NCBI RefSeq assembly: GCF_000420325.1
Contig: NZ_ATUS01000001.1
Span: 748,463 to 812,462, forward strand
DNA from: Spongiibacter tropicus DSM 19543
Lineage (GTDB): Bacteria > Pseudomonadota > Gammaproteobacteria > Pseudomonadales > Spongiibacteraceae
Reading direction: 5' to 3'
Length of the DNA: 64,000 bases
Below are positions 1-8,539 of the stretch, in pieces; the first letter of the stretch is position 1; every line of letters starts with the position of its first letter. The notes beneath the pieces were generated by a model, which was not told the origin of the DNA, ran no database searches, and worked only from the letters and a program-made list of their open reading frames with translations. Made by a program: the position numbers and the translations under genes.

Positions 1-32
1 ACATCACTTGAAGCCCCTCATCGTCACAGACA

Positions 33-60
33 CAAAAAAGCCCGCCAATTGGCGGGCCTG
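33..60 (-). terminator. Rho-independent terminator of the first TonB receptor
   Basis: Read on the minus strand, an inverted repeat (GCCCGCC/GGCGGGC around AATT) runs straight into a T-tract. It lies about 30 nt past the stop of the receptor gene ending at 92. Confidence 0.85.
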
Positions 61-91
61 AAGTGTTATTGCAAAGAGCGATCCGGGTGAA

Positions 92-2536
92 TCAGAAGCG
101 CAGAGTGACCTCTGCACCGTAGCTGCGGGGCTCGCCAGCCAAGTACTGGTCAAAGCCAAAACCGGCCTGCAGGTTGATGGCGTAGACATCGTACTCCTCA
201 TCGGCGAGGTTCTTGCCCCAGAGAGAGATGCTGTAACTGTCATCGCTGGCATACCAGCTCAGTCGCGCATTGTAGAGCCAGTAGGCATCCTGACCGATCT
301 CTCCATAGCCATTGTCGTCGTTGTACGCGCTGTACCACTGATCGTCCTGGAAGTTGGCGTTCACGTTCAGACTCAGATAGCCCGACTCCAATACCAGCAG
401 ATCGTAGTCGGCAGAGATGCTGTAGTTCCACTTCGGCGCAGAAATCAGCTCGTTGCCAGCCAGATCAACCGTATCGTCGGTGTCGGCAATGGTTTCGGTA
501 TTCGCCAGCGTCAACTCCGAGTACTCCGTCTCGAGATAGCCAACCGCCAGCTGCAAGGTCAAGCGCTCGGTCACGCGCGCCCACAACTCGGCTTCGACCC
601 CTTGAATGCTTGAACCGCCGGCATTCTCGAGGAAGTTCGACAGGTTCACCACGTTAATGAACTGCTGATCGGTGTAGTCGTAGAGGAACGCAGCCACGTT
701 CAAACGCATGCTGTTTTCAAACAGGTCGGCCTTGAAGCCCACTTCGTAGGCATCGATGTATTCCGGCGCCGCATAGGCGGTTTCCAGGGGGCGCTCCTCG
801 TAATACACGCCACCGTTGAAGCTGCCACTCCGATAACCACGGCTGATGCTGGTGTACACCATCCACTCATCGTTGAAGCGATAGTCCAGACCGAGTTTCC
901 CGGTCCACTCGTTCTCGACGGCCTCAAGCTGTTTGGCCGACGCGGTCGTGTAGGGACCGTGGGTATAGCCGACTTGCAGCAACTCGGCCAGCGAACCCAG
1001 CGGATCAGACAGCAGATCCTGCAGGTCGGTAATCGTCAGCGGCAGCGTAATCCAGCCATTGTCGACACCGGTATTATTGCCCGGCACGTAGGAGCCGACA
1101 GGCTCTCCGTCGTTGGTCAGACGAGAAATATTCAGGTAGGTCAGGCGGTTCTCATCACGGGTATAACGCAGGCCGAGATCCATACCGAAGTTGGCCGTGA
1201 AGTCGAAGCGCATCTGGGTATATGCCGCTGCGCTGGTCTTCTCGGTAATCATGCGCTGATCCAACTGACCGAAGTCCAGCAGATACGGGAAGATGGGGAT
1301 ATTGTCCGGTCTGGAGACCCCTACGCGCAGATCGGGGATCTGGTCGTAAATATCGTAGAGGTTGTGCATATCCATGGTTTCTTCACTGTAGAAGACACCG
1401 GCAATAATGTTGAACATGCCGTCGAAGTTCGACGTGAAGCGCAGGTCCTGACTGTAGCTGATCGAGTCGGAACCCCAGGTAATTTCCAGCAGGCCATTGG
1501 GGCTGCCATCGGTATCCGCCGCCTGAGAGTAGTCGGCATCCAGGTAAGAGGTGACGGAGGTCAGGGTGTAGTTGTCGGCGTTGTAGTTCACCGTCAACAC
1601 CGCCAGATCGGTATTGGTCACCAGCGCGCCAACACGGTTGGCTTCCGTTTCATGGAAGTCCAAACCACGGCTGGGGCGGGAATAGCCGATATAGTCGATA
1701 TAGCCGTTGGAGTCGCCTTGCAGCGGACCCCGCACATCGGTACGCGGTTCATTGCGCGGCGGTGTGCTCAGCGAATCGTTGCCGGACTTGGTATAGCGCA
1801 GTACCGCGTCCCAGGATTCATTGATGCGCCAATTCAATACCATGCGCCCACCGAGAAAATCCGTCTGCGCGCCGTTGGCGTCTTTGCCCACGATTTCTAC
1901 GTAGCCGTCATTGCGTTTGGCACTGGCGGCGATACGACCGGACAACACGCCGGGAATCAATTCCATCTCACCTGCCGCCTCGGCAGTGGTGGCACCGTAT
2001 TTACCCGCACCGAGTTTGACATAGGCACTGGGGCCTTCATCAAAGCCGGGAGTACGGGTAATGATATTGATGGCACCACCCGTGGTGTTCTTACCGTACA
2101 GCGTCCCCTGCGGGCCACGCAGGACTTCCAGCCGCTCTATATCAAAAAAGTTGGCACCGTGGCTGTATACCGGGCCGAGATAGGCTTCGTCGACATACAC
2201 ACCAATGGGGCTGGCTTGGTTGGAGCTGTAATCCGACATGCTGACGCCGCGAATCGAGAAGATCGGCTGCACATCGCCGTAGGGGCCGCTCACCTGCATG
2301 TTCGGCACTTGCGCCGAGACATCGGTGGCATTTTCAAAACCCAGTTTGTCGAGCTGATCGCCACCCAGGCCGGTAACCGCAACAGGGATATCCTGGGCGC
2401 TCTGGGCGCGTTTCTGCGCGGTTACCAGCACTTCTTCCAGTACCGGAGCCGCATTGGCGGCGCATGCTGCGCTGACAGCAATCGCCAAACTTGAACGAGC
2501 GAAAAGTCGGCGCATGGCCGATGAGTAGAACAACAT
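92..2536 (-). CDS. TonB-dependent outer-membrane receptor
   Basis: The product is a 22-strand outer-membrane receptor that imports a ligand using TonB-ExbBD energy. A signal peptide (LFARSSLAIAVSAACAANA) is followed by a TonB-box-like stretch (EEVLVTAQKR), a plug domain with LRGPQGTLYGKNTTGGAIN, and a long beta-barrel ending in an aromatic C-terminus (VTLRF). I chose the start at 2536 because GGAG stands 8 nt upstream; an upstream ATG at 2590 has no ribosome site. At about 814 residues it matches the catabolic, non-siderophore-type receptor class with VTAQK boxes. It is divergent from an AraC regulator and shares a putative operator with the BVMO gene. The ligand cannot be read from sequence; the neighbours suggest a hydrophobic carbon source. 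Confidence 0.9.
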   Translation of the reverse strand: MLFYSSAMRRLFARSSLAIAVSAACAANAAPVLEEVLVTAQKRAQSAQDIPVAVTGLGGDQLDKLGFENATDVSAQVPNMQVSGPYGDVQPIFSIRGVSMSDYSSNQASPIGVYVDEAYLGPVYSHGANFFDIERLEVLRGPQGTLYGKNTTGGAINIITRTPGFDEGPSAYVKLGAGKYGATTAEAAGEMELIPGVLSGRIAASAKRNDGYVEIVGKDANGAQTDFLGGRMVLNWRINESWDAVLRYTKSGNDSLSTPPRNEPRTDVRGPLQGDSNGYIDYIGYSRPSRGLDFHETEANRVGALVTNTDLAVLTVNYNADNYTLTSVTSYLDADYSQAADTDGSPNGLLEITWGSDSISYSQDLRFTSNFDGMFNIIAGVFYSEETMDMHNLYDIYDQIPDLRVGVSRPDNIPIFPYLLDFGQLDQRMITEKTSAAAYTQMRFDFTANFGMDLGLRYTRDENRLTYLNISRLTNDGEPVGSYVPGNNTGVDNGWITLPLTITDLQDLLSDPLGSLAELLQVGYTHGPYTTASAKQLEAVENEWTGKLGLDYRFNDEWMVYTSISRGYRSGSFNGGVYYEERPLETAYAAPEYIDAYEVGFKADLFENSMRLNVAAFLYDYTDQQFINVVNLSNFLENAGGSSIQGVEAELWARVTERLTLQLAVGYLETEYSELTLANTETIADTDDTVDLAGNELISAPKWNYSISADYDLLVLESGYLSLNVNANFQDDQWYSAYNDDNGYGEIGQDAYWLYNARLSWYASDDSYSISLWGKNLADEEYDVYAINLQAGFGFDQYLAGEPRSYGAEVTLRF

Positions 2537-2649
2537 AGATGCCACTCCATTTGATTGCGTCGGCAGGGAGACCGACAACATCGTTATCATTGTTTTATGC
2601 CGACACGGGTAAGGCGCGGCGAGTAAAGTTTACAGCACAAACAATTGAG

Positions 2650-2690
2650 ATTTTCGGACATTTGTCGCAATCTACGGACAACTTTGTCGC
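2650..2690. promoter_or_regulatory. Candidate AraC operator, paired CGGACA repeats
   Basis: CGGACA occurs at 2655-2660 and 2675-2680, 20 bp apart. Each is followed by a TTTGTCGC-like half, so each unit is also an imperfect palindrome. Two-turn spacing of direct repeats is typical of AraC-family sites. The pair lies between the divergent receptor and AraC genes and recurs upstream of the BVMO gene at 6341-6367. The assignment is inference. Confidence 0.5.
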
Positions 2691-2816
2691 CTTGCGGGGA
2701 TGATCACAGCACGCGGACGCCGCCAGTTCGGTACATTTCGCCGCTGATTGCCGCCAGTTTATGATAGCCGCGCTCTGCAAGACGCATAACAGTAATAAGC
2801 AAAGGAGCCGAGACAC

Positions 2817-3836
2817 ATGTATCGCTGGGATTTCTGCCGCAGTGTAATGAGTGCCCAATTGCTGGTTGCGCTCGGAGAGGAGCGCGGTGTCTCTCGCCAG
2901 CAACTGCTGCACAATAGCGGGATTAGCGAGGAGCAACTCTACAATCCCGAGACCGTGGTCGAGGCACAGTCCGAGCTCACGATTGTCCGCAACCTGATAC
3001 GGGCGCTTCCCAACAACCCCGAACTCGCGCTGCATGCCGGGCAACGCTACCAGCTTTCCACCTACGGAATCTGGGGTTTCGCCATTGCCAGCAGCCCCAA
3101 TGCCCGTCAGGCCATTGAGCTGGCCCGCAATTTTCAGGAACTGACCTTTGTTTTTGCGCCGTTCAATATTTCCATGGACCGCGAAAAGACAACCATTGCC
3201 TTCGACGACGAAGGTATCCCTCAGGATGTTCAGCGTTTTTGTCTGGAACGGGATATGGCGGCAGCCGCGGTGATTCTGGGAGAGCTGCTGGGGCAACCGG
3301 ATGCTGTCGAGCAAATTCGTTTCCGCCACGGGCCACCCCCGTATCTGGAGGAATACCGGCGCGCCTTCCCCGGCAAACTGCACTTCAATGCCGGCAGCAA
3401 TCTCTTCGAGATATCCAATACCGTGCTCGACGTTCCCCGCGTGATGGGCAATGCCAGCACCGCGAATCTACTCGCGAAACAATGCGGAGAATTGTTGAGC
3501 ACGCGCAATGCACGACGCGGTCTGTCGGGCAAAGTGCGCGACCTGCTCCTGCAGCAGCGTTCACTGCAAATGGATATGGAAGCCGTGGCGTCAGCCCTGC
3601 ACATGACATCGCGCACACTGCGCCGCAAGCTCGACGCCGAAGGCAGCTCCTTCCGTCAGCTCAGCGATGAGATTCGCCAGACCCTGGCTGAGGAGCTGCT
3701 GCGTGGCACGCCACTGAGTATCGAACAGATTGCCGAGCGCCTGAGCTACGCAGACGGTTCCAGCTTCTCGCAGGCATTCAAGCGCATGACCGACGAGACC
3801 CCCGGCAGCTTTCGGCGGCGCCACCAGACCCGCTAA
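2817..3836 (+). CDS. AraC-family transcriptional regulator
   Basis: This 339-residue regulator has an N-terminal ligand-sensing domain of the Arabinose_bd/OruR type (about residues 20-200). A C-terminal double helix-turn-helix follows (about 235-335), with MTSRTLRRKL and the signature SYADGSSFSQAFKRMTDETPGSFRR. The start is supported by AAAGGAG about 8 nt upstream. It is divergent from the TonB receptor and convergent with the hydrolase, 6 nt away. Regulators of this type usually sense a small organic ligand and activate the adjacent catabolic genes. The natural targets here are the receptor and the BVMO-hydrolase pair, whose upstream regions share CGGACA repeats. The inducer is unknown. Confidence 0.88.
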   Translation: MYRWDFCRSVMSAQLLVALGEERGVSRQQLLHNSGISEEQLYNPETVVEAQSELTIVRNLIRALPNNPELALHAGQRYQLSTYGIWGFAIASSPNARQAIELARNFQELTFVFAPFNISMDREKTTIAFDDEGIPQDVQRFCLERDMAAAAVILGELLGQPDAVEQIRFRHGPPPYLEEYRRAFPGKLHFNAGSNLFEISNTVLDVPRVMGNASTANLLAKQCGELLSTRNARRGLSGKVRDLLLQQRSLQMDMEAVASALHMTSRTLRRKLDAEGSSFRQLSDEIRQTLAEELLRGTPLSIEQIAERLSYADGSSFSQAFKRMTDETPGSFRRRHQTR

Positions 3837-3842
3837 AAGTCG

Positions 3843-4718
3843 CTAGCCCTGAGCGCGACGACGAAGAAAATCCCGATAGCGCTGCGCACAGAGCTTCGGA
3901 CGTTCCAGCATGGGCAGATGCCCCGTGTTATCCATAATGTCAAACTCGGCTGATGGCAGTAACGGCCTCATGACCTCGCAACTGCTGACTTCCAGCACGC
4001 GGTCCTGCGTGCCCCACACCACCCATACCGGCTGGCTGAGCTTGTCGAGGACAGTCTCCAATCCGCCGTAAATTTCCCGCTGATACTGGGTGAAAATACC
4101 GGCGATGCAATTGCGTCTTGCCATGGCGGCCCTCGCCATATGACGTCGCACCAGGCCGGGAATAAACGGCTTCTTCTCGCAGACCAGTGCGATCAGACGC
4201 TCAAAGTCCTTTTCGGACGTCACCAACAGCAGGTTCTCTCCCTCAGCCAACGCCAGCTCCATCTTGCAGGGCTGTGGCGCCTTGATGCCGCCGTTGTTGT
4301 ACAGGCCGACCGACATGACAGCCTCCGGGTACAAATAGGCATAGATCGCTGACAGGTGACCACCCATAGAACTTCCCGCAAGATGACAGCGACTGACGCC
4401 TCGACGTTGCAGAAAGGCGTGCAAGCGCTCGGCCTGCGCGCGCATAGAATAGTCCTGGCCGGGCAGACAGGCGTTCTCGCCAAAGCCCGGCAGGTCGGGA
4501 ACCAGAATGTGGTAATCGCGTCGCAGAGCGCCCGCAAAGCGGTTCCAGTTGTCTTTATCCGCGCCGAAACCATGCAACAGCACCAAGGTCTCCGCCGTGT
4601 CTGAACCACCCTCAAGATAGTGCCAGCGGTGTCCGTCCACCTCGCAATGATGGCGCCGTAGGCCACAGCTAAATCGCTCGGCCGTGAGCGCAAGCTCGGC
4701 CAGTTTTCCATTTATCAT
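3843..4718 (-). CDS. Alpha/beta-fold hydrolase (esterase-like)
   Basis: This 291-residue alpha/beta hydrolase has an oxyanion-hole HGFGADKDNW (residues 49-58) and a nucleophile elbow GSSMGG with Ser117. A late Asp sits in WGTQDRVLE and the His in NTGHLP. The start has AGGAG 8 nt upstream. It lies 48 nt downstream of the BVMO gene on the same strand, so the two are probably co-transcribed. A BVMO makes an ester or lactone from a ketone and a hydrolase of this fold can open it, which gives a sensible two-step pathway. Lipase, C-C hydrolase or lactonase activity cannot be separated by sequence alone. No signal peptide is seen, so it is probably cytoplasmic. Confidence 0.87.
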   Translation of the reverse strand: MINGKLAELALTAERFSCGLRRHHCEVDGHRWHYLEGGSDTAETLVLLHGFGADKDNWNRFAGALRRDYHILVPDLPGFGENACLPGQDYSMRAQAERLHAFLQRRGVSRCHLAGSSMGGHLSAIYAYLYPEAVMSVGLYNNGGIKAPQPCKMELALAEGENLLLVTSEKDFERLIALVCEKKPFIPGLVRRHMARAAMARRNCIAGIFTQYQREIYGGLETVLDKLSQPVWVVWGTQDRVLEVSSCEVMRPLLPSAEFDIMDNTGHLPMLERPKLCAQRYRDFLRRRAQG

Positions 4719-4766
4719 TATTGTTACTCCTATACGGCAGGCTTCATCAGGCCGCCTGCCGCATCG

Positions 4767-6263
4767 CTATTTGGCGTCAGAATAAAAGCGGTAGTCGTCC
4801 GCGTTAAACTCGCGATGAGCTGAACGGAAACGGAAGGTAAAGTCCGGCCAAAGCTGGGTAATCTTCCCGCTGCGGTGCTGGTACCAGCTATTGCAGCCAC
4901 TGGCCCAAACTGATCCGGCAAGCCGCTCTTGAAGACGTTTATTGAAGCGCGCCTGAACCTCATCGCGCACTTCCAGCACGGCCCCACCCCGCTCTTCACT
5001 GGCATTCAGCAGGCGGCTGATCGCCTGAATCTGTGTCTCGATCATGTACACCATGGAGCTGTGTCCCAAGGTGACATTCGGGCCAACGATCAGGAAGAGA
5101 TTGGGGAAACCGTGCACCGTGGTGCCCAGATAGGCTTCTTCGCCATCGCGCCAGGCCTCGGCCAGACTCTGACCATTGCGCCCGAAAATACGCCCGGCTA
5201 TCGGGCTCTCCGTTGCGTGGAAACCGGTCGCGAAAATCAGGCAATCCACCGGGCGCTCAGCACCCTTGCTGTCGACAATGCTGTGTGGACGAATCTCACC
5301 AATACCCTCCGTCAGCAGTGCAACATTGGGCTTTTGCAAGGCGGGATACCAGTCGTTTGAAATCAGGATACGCTTGCAGCCAATCGGATAGTTCGGTGTC
5401 ACTTTTTCGCGCAGGGCCGGATCGGCAACCTGGCGTCGGATGTGTGCCAATGCCCCACGCTCAAACAGCCGCATGATCGACGGGTGTATCACCATCCCGA
5501 GTACCCGCAGTTCGTTCCAGCAGTAGATGGCAGCCCGCAGCGCCAGACGCGCACCGGGCACATTGCGTAGAATCCATTTCTCCCAGCTTTTATAGGGACG
5601 GTCTCCACGCCGGAGAATCCAGTTGGGGCTGCGCTGATACACGTCTAGCTGATCGGGTTTGTCAGCGATTTCTGGCACAAATTGAATGGCGGACGCGCCG
5701 GTGCCAATCACCGCCACCCGCTTGCCCTTGAGGTCGTAGCTGTCGTCCCAGTTGGCAGAATGAAAATGATGCCCGGCAAAGCTCTCCACACCCGGTATCG
5801 ACGGCAGCTTGGGCTCGGCGAGCCCGCCGTTGCCGCTGATCAGTACCCGCGCAGACAGCAACAGTCCGTTGTTGCAGCGAATGGACCAGCGCTGTGTCGC
5901 CTCGTCAAAGCGGGCCTCCTGCAGCTCTTGCTCGAAGCGGATGTACGGCCGCAGCGTCCAGCGATCAGTCACATCACGCAGATAGGCGTGCAACTCAGGC
6001 TGACTGGGATACACCCGCGACCACTCGGTGTTGGGCTCAAAGGAAAAGGAGTAGAGATGTGAAGGCACATCACAGGCCGCGCCGGGGTAATGATTATCCC
6101 GCCAGGTTCCCCCGACATCCTTTGCGCGCTCGATAATCACAAAGTCATCGCGCCCTTGCTTTTTCAGCGCGATGGCCATGCCAATGCCGGCAAAGCCTGT
6201 TCCGATAATTGCGTACTCACAAGACAGCGGAGTCTCCGCGCCGCTGTGTTCCGGTGATGACAT
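4767..6263 (-). CDS. Flavin-dependent Baeyer-Villiger monooxygenase
   Basis: This 498-residue class B flavoprotein inserts oxygen into ketones using NADPH and O2. It has an N-terminal FAD Rossmann motif GTGFAG (21-26) and the BVMO-typical VGGTWRDNHYPGAACD. The fingerprint FAGHHFHSANWD (162-173) fits FxGxxxHxxxW[P/D]. A second Rossmann motif GTGASA (187-192) binds NADPH. The length is normal for the family. The start is an ATG with a modest AAGGTG upstream. It heads a likely two-gene operon with the hydrolase. Upstream at 6341-6367 are CGGACA repeats like those between the TonB receptor and AraC genes. The substrate could be a steroid, terpenoid or cyclic or aliphatic ketone. Confidence 0.92.
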   Translation of the reverse strand: MSSPEHSGAETPLSCEYAIIGTGFAGIGMAIALKKQGRDDFVIIERAKDVGGTWRDNHYPGAACDVPSHLYSFSFEPNTEWSRVYPSQPELHAYLRDVTDRWTLRPYIRFEQELQEARFDEATQRWSIRCNNGLLLSARVLISGNGGLAEPKLPSIPGVESFAGHHFHSANWDDSYDLKGKRVAVIGTGASAIQFVPEIADKPDQLDVYQRSPNWILRRGDRPYKSWEKWILRNVPGARLALRAAIYCWNELRVLGMVIHPSIMRLFERGALAHIRRQVADPALREKVTPNYPIGCKRILISNDWYPALQKPNVALLTEGIGEIRPHSIVDSKGAERPVDCLIFATGFHATESPIAGRIFGRNGQSLAEAWRDGEEAYLGTTVHGFPNLFLIVGPNVTLGHSSMVYMIETQIQAISRLLNASEERGGAVLEVRDEVQARFNKRLQERLAGSVWASGCNSWYQHRSGKITQLWPDFTFRFRSAHREFNADDYRFYSDAK

Positions 6264-6335
6264 AGTGCTGCACCTTGTTATTGGGACGTTATACGGTGCT
6301 CAGAGTAGTGCCTTGGGCCTCCCGGCCGACAGAGG

Positions 6336-6370
6336 CCCTACGGACAGAGTATTTAGAAATTCGGACATTC
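6336..6370. promoter_or_regulatory. Second CGGACA pair upstream of the BVMO gene
   Basis: CTACGGACA (6338-6346) and TTCGGACATT (6360-6369) place CGGACA units 21 bp apart, 78-104 nt upstream of the BVMO start. The same two flanking contexts (CTA and TT) occur at 2650-2690. This suggests one regulator for both. Confidence 0.45.
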
Positions 6371-6379
6371 CTTTACTGC

Positions 6380-7030
6380 CTAACGCAACTGCGCAATAAA
6401 GCCCTCTGACTCGCTGATCGCCTCGTCCATTCTAGCGATCAGAGCAGTGACATCACGGTCGATCACTGTCAATTCGCCCTTGATGGCGCTGATCGCCGAG
6501 GCATTGAGGTTGTGCTTCAAATAGAGGACATTGTCGCGCAGCGTCGCCAATACCGGATCAAGGCTTTTCTCGGAGCGGCGCAGGCTATCGCGCAAACGGC
6601 GGTAGCGACTCTGGGTTTCTCGCAGCTTCGACGCACTCTCTGCGCGCAAGCGAGCATTGCTGTAGAGCGAAAGCTCTTCTTCCCACTCCTCAAACAAGGC
6701 CTCCGCCACCCCTTCAACGGCGTCGATACGCTCGCGGATATCGTCCGCCGCAGCGGCGCTGTCTTCGTAGCTGGCATTCAGGCGATCGTAGAGCTTTTCG
6801 AGATCACCGCCGTCAAAACTGACCACCGAGCGAAACTGGCTGAGGGCATCGCGGAATTCTTCCTGGGCATCCTGCTGGGAATCGCGGGCATCTTCTACCC
6901 GATCGACCAATATATCCCGTTTGTGAATGCCGACTTTCTCCATGGCGTTGTAATAGGTGGACTCACAGGCCCACAGCCCCAGACAGAGCAGCAGTAACAG
7001 GCAACGTTTAGCGGTCATTGTCGTATCCAT
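6380..7030 (-). CDS. DUF2959 lipoprotein
   Basis: This 216-residue envelope protein has a lipoprotein signal peptide (CLLLLLCLGLWAC, lipobox LWAC). A highly charged helical body follows, with long coiled-coil character from about residue 45 to the end. The sequence YYNAMEKVGIHKRDILVDRVEDA near the mature N-terminus is characteristic of DUF2959. A second in-frame ATG at 7018 has GGA about 9 nt upstream and may be the true start; it keeps the signal peptide. It lies between the BVMO gene and DAHP synthase without an obvious functional link. The biochemical role of the family is not established. Confidence 0.85.
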   Translation of the reverse strand: MDTTMTAKRCLLLLLCLGLWACESTYYNAMEKVGIHKRDILVDRVEDARDSQQDAQEEFRDALSQFRSVVSFDGGDLEKLYDRLNASYEDSAAAADDIRERIDAVEGVAEALFEEWEEELSLYSNARLRAESASKLRETQSRYRRLRDSLRRSEKSLDPVLATLRDNVLYLKHNLNASAISAIKGELTVIDRDVTALIARMDEAISESEGFIAQLR

Positions 7031-7044
7031 TATCGTGGTGGTGT

Positions 7045-8421
7045 TCAGCGCTTTTCTTCGCGCAGGAAGTCAGCAACACAGAAAGCCAACTCCAGTACCT
7101 GATCGGCATTTAAGCGTGGATCGCACTGGGTTTGGTAACACTTTTTGAGGTCGTCTTCAGAGATTTGGTAGGCCCCGCCCACACACTCAGTCACGTGCTG
7201 ACCGGTCATCTCCAGATGAATCCCACCGGGATGTGCGCCCTCGCCGCGCAGGGCCAGAAAGAACTGACGAATCTCATCCAGAATGCGGTCAAACGAGCGT
7301 GTTTTGTAGCCATTGCCCGCCTTCACCGTATTGCCATGCATCGGGTCGCAGGACCACACCACCGTGCGCCCTTCGGCCTGAACCCGGCGCGCCAGTGCGG
7401 GCAGTTTTTCAGCGAGGGTATTACCGCCCATCCGGCTGATCAGCGTCAGGCGTCCCGGAATGTTCTCCGGATTCATCGCATCGATGAGACGAATCAGCTC
7501 ATCCTCTTCAATTGACGGCCCGATCTTCACGCCCAGCGGATTTTTCAGACCGCGGAAAAACTCAATATGGGCGCCATCAAGCTGACGGGTGCGTTCGCCA
7601 ATCCACAGCATATGTGCCGAGCAATCATAGAAATCGCCCGTGAGGTGATCCTGGCGGGTCAGCGCCTCCTCGTAGTTGAGCAGCAGCGCCTCGTGAGAAG
7701 TGTATAAGTGGGTCTCGCGCAAGGTCGGCGTGTTGTCGCTGTTAATGCCACAGACTTCCATAAACGCCAGAGCATCCTGAATACTGTGCGCCACCGCCTC
7801 ATAACGCTCGCGCAGCGGATTTGACGCCAGAAAGCTCAGGTTCCACTGATTGACCTGATGCAGGTCGGCAAGCCCCCCGCTGGCAAAAGCGCGCAGCAGG
7901 TTCAATGTCGAAGTAGACTGGTGGTAGGCGCGAATCATGCGCTCCGGGTCCGGCACGCGCGCGGCGGCGGTAAACGCCGCATCGTTGACAATATCGCCGC
8001 GATAGCTGGGCAGCGACTGTCCGTCTCGCGATTCCATATCGGCAGAGCGCGGTTTGGCAAACTGTCCTGCCAGTCGGCCCACCTTGACGACCGGCAAACG
8101 CCCCGCATAGGTGAGTACGATCGCCATCTGCATAATCACCTTGAAGGTGTCGCGAATATTCACGGCGGAAAATTCGGCAAAGCTCTCGGCACAATCCCCG
8201 CCCTGAAGCAGGAAGGCGCGCCCTTCCGCAACCTCGGCCAACTGTGCGTGCAGGGCGCGCGTCTCGGCGGCAAACACCAGGGGCGGCATCGCTGCCAATT
8301 GTTCTTCCACGCGATTGACCGCGCCGCTATCCGGGTATTGGGGTTGCTGCAGGGCTATATGCTCGCGCCAACTCTGCCGAGTCCACTCACTCACAGGGTA
8401 AAACTCCTTGGGAATCATCAA
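7045..8421 (-). CDS. Class II 3-deoxy-7-phosphoheptulonate (DAHP) synthase
   Basis: The enzyme condenses phosphoenolpyruvate with erythrose-4-phosphate, the first step of the shikimate pathway. The 458-residue protein matches the plant-like type II family. It has [11 protein letters not shown] near residue 70, [14 protein letters not shown], a long central [15 protein letters not shown] region, and [10 protein letters not shown] and [14 protein letters not shown] near the C-terminus. These hold the metal-ligand Cys, His and Glu residues. The length is normal. It is distinct from the type I AroF/G/H enzymes of enterobacteria. It appears to be a single transcription unit; allosteric control cannot be judged. 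Confidence 0.94.
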   Translation of the reverse strand: MMIPKEFYPVSEWTRQSWREHIALQQPQYPDSGAVNRVEEQLAAMPPLVFAAETRALHAQLAEVAEGRAFLLQGGDCAESFAEFSAVNIRDTFKVIMQMAIVLTYAGRLPVVKVGRLAGQFAKPRSADMESRDGQSLPSYRGDIVNDAAFTAAARVPDPERMIRAYHQSTSTLNLLRAFASGGLADLHQVNQWNLSFLASNPLRERYEAVAHSIQDALAFMEVCGINSDNTPTLRETHLYTSHEALLLNYEEALTRQDHLTGDFYDCSAHMLWIGERTRQLDGAHIEFFRGLKNPLGVKIGPSIEEDELIRLIDAMNPENIPGRLTLISRMGGNTLAEKLPALARRVQAEGRTVVWSCDPMHGNTVKAGNGYKTRSFDRILDEIRQFFLALRGEGAHPGGIHLEMTGQHVTECVGGAYQISEDDLKKCYQTQCDPRLNADQVLELAFCVADFLREEKR

Positions 8422-8484
8422 GTCATTCAGGGAACGTACTATAGCAACTGGAGCCGGAGATCGGCACAGACATCACCAAAAGGC

Positions 8485-8512
8485 ACAAAAAAGCCCGCTC
8501 TGAGGCGGGCTT
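8485..8512 (-). terminator. Rho-independent terminator of the phytase-like gene
   Basis: On the minus strand AAGCCCGC/GCGGGCTT forms a stem with a short loop and is followed by a T-tract. It lies 28 nt past the stop at 8540. Confidence 0.85.
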
Positions 8513-8539
8513 AAGACGTGTTGCTGGACTTATTGTCGC

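Noticed and set aside
959-2494. Long plus-strand open frame of 511 codons antisense to the first TonB receptor
   Set aside because: It mirrors a clear receptor gene, has low-complexity His/Arg/Gly-rich composition and no recognisable domain or ribosome site.
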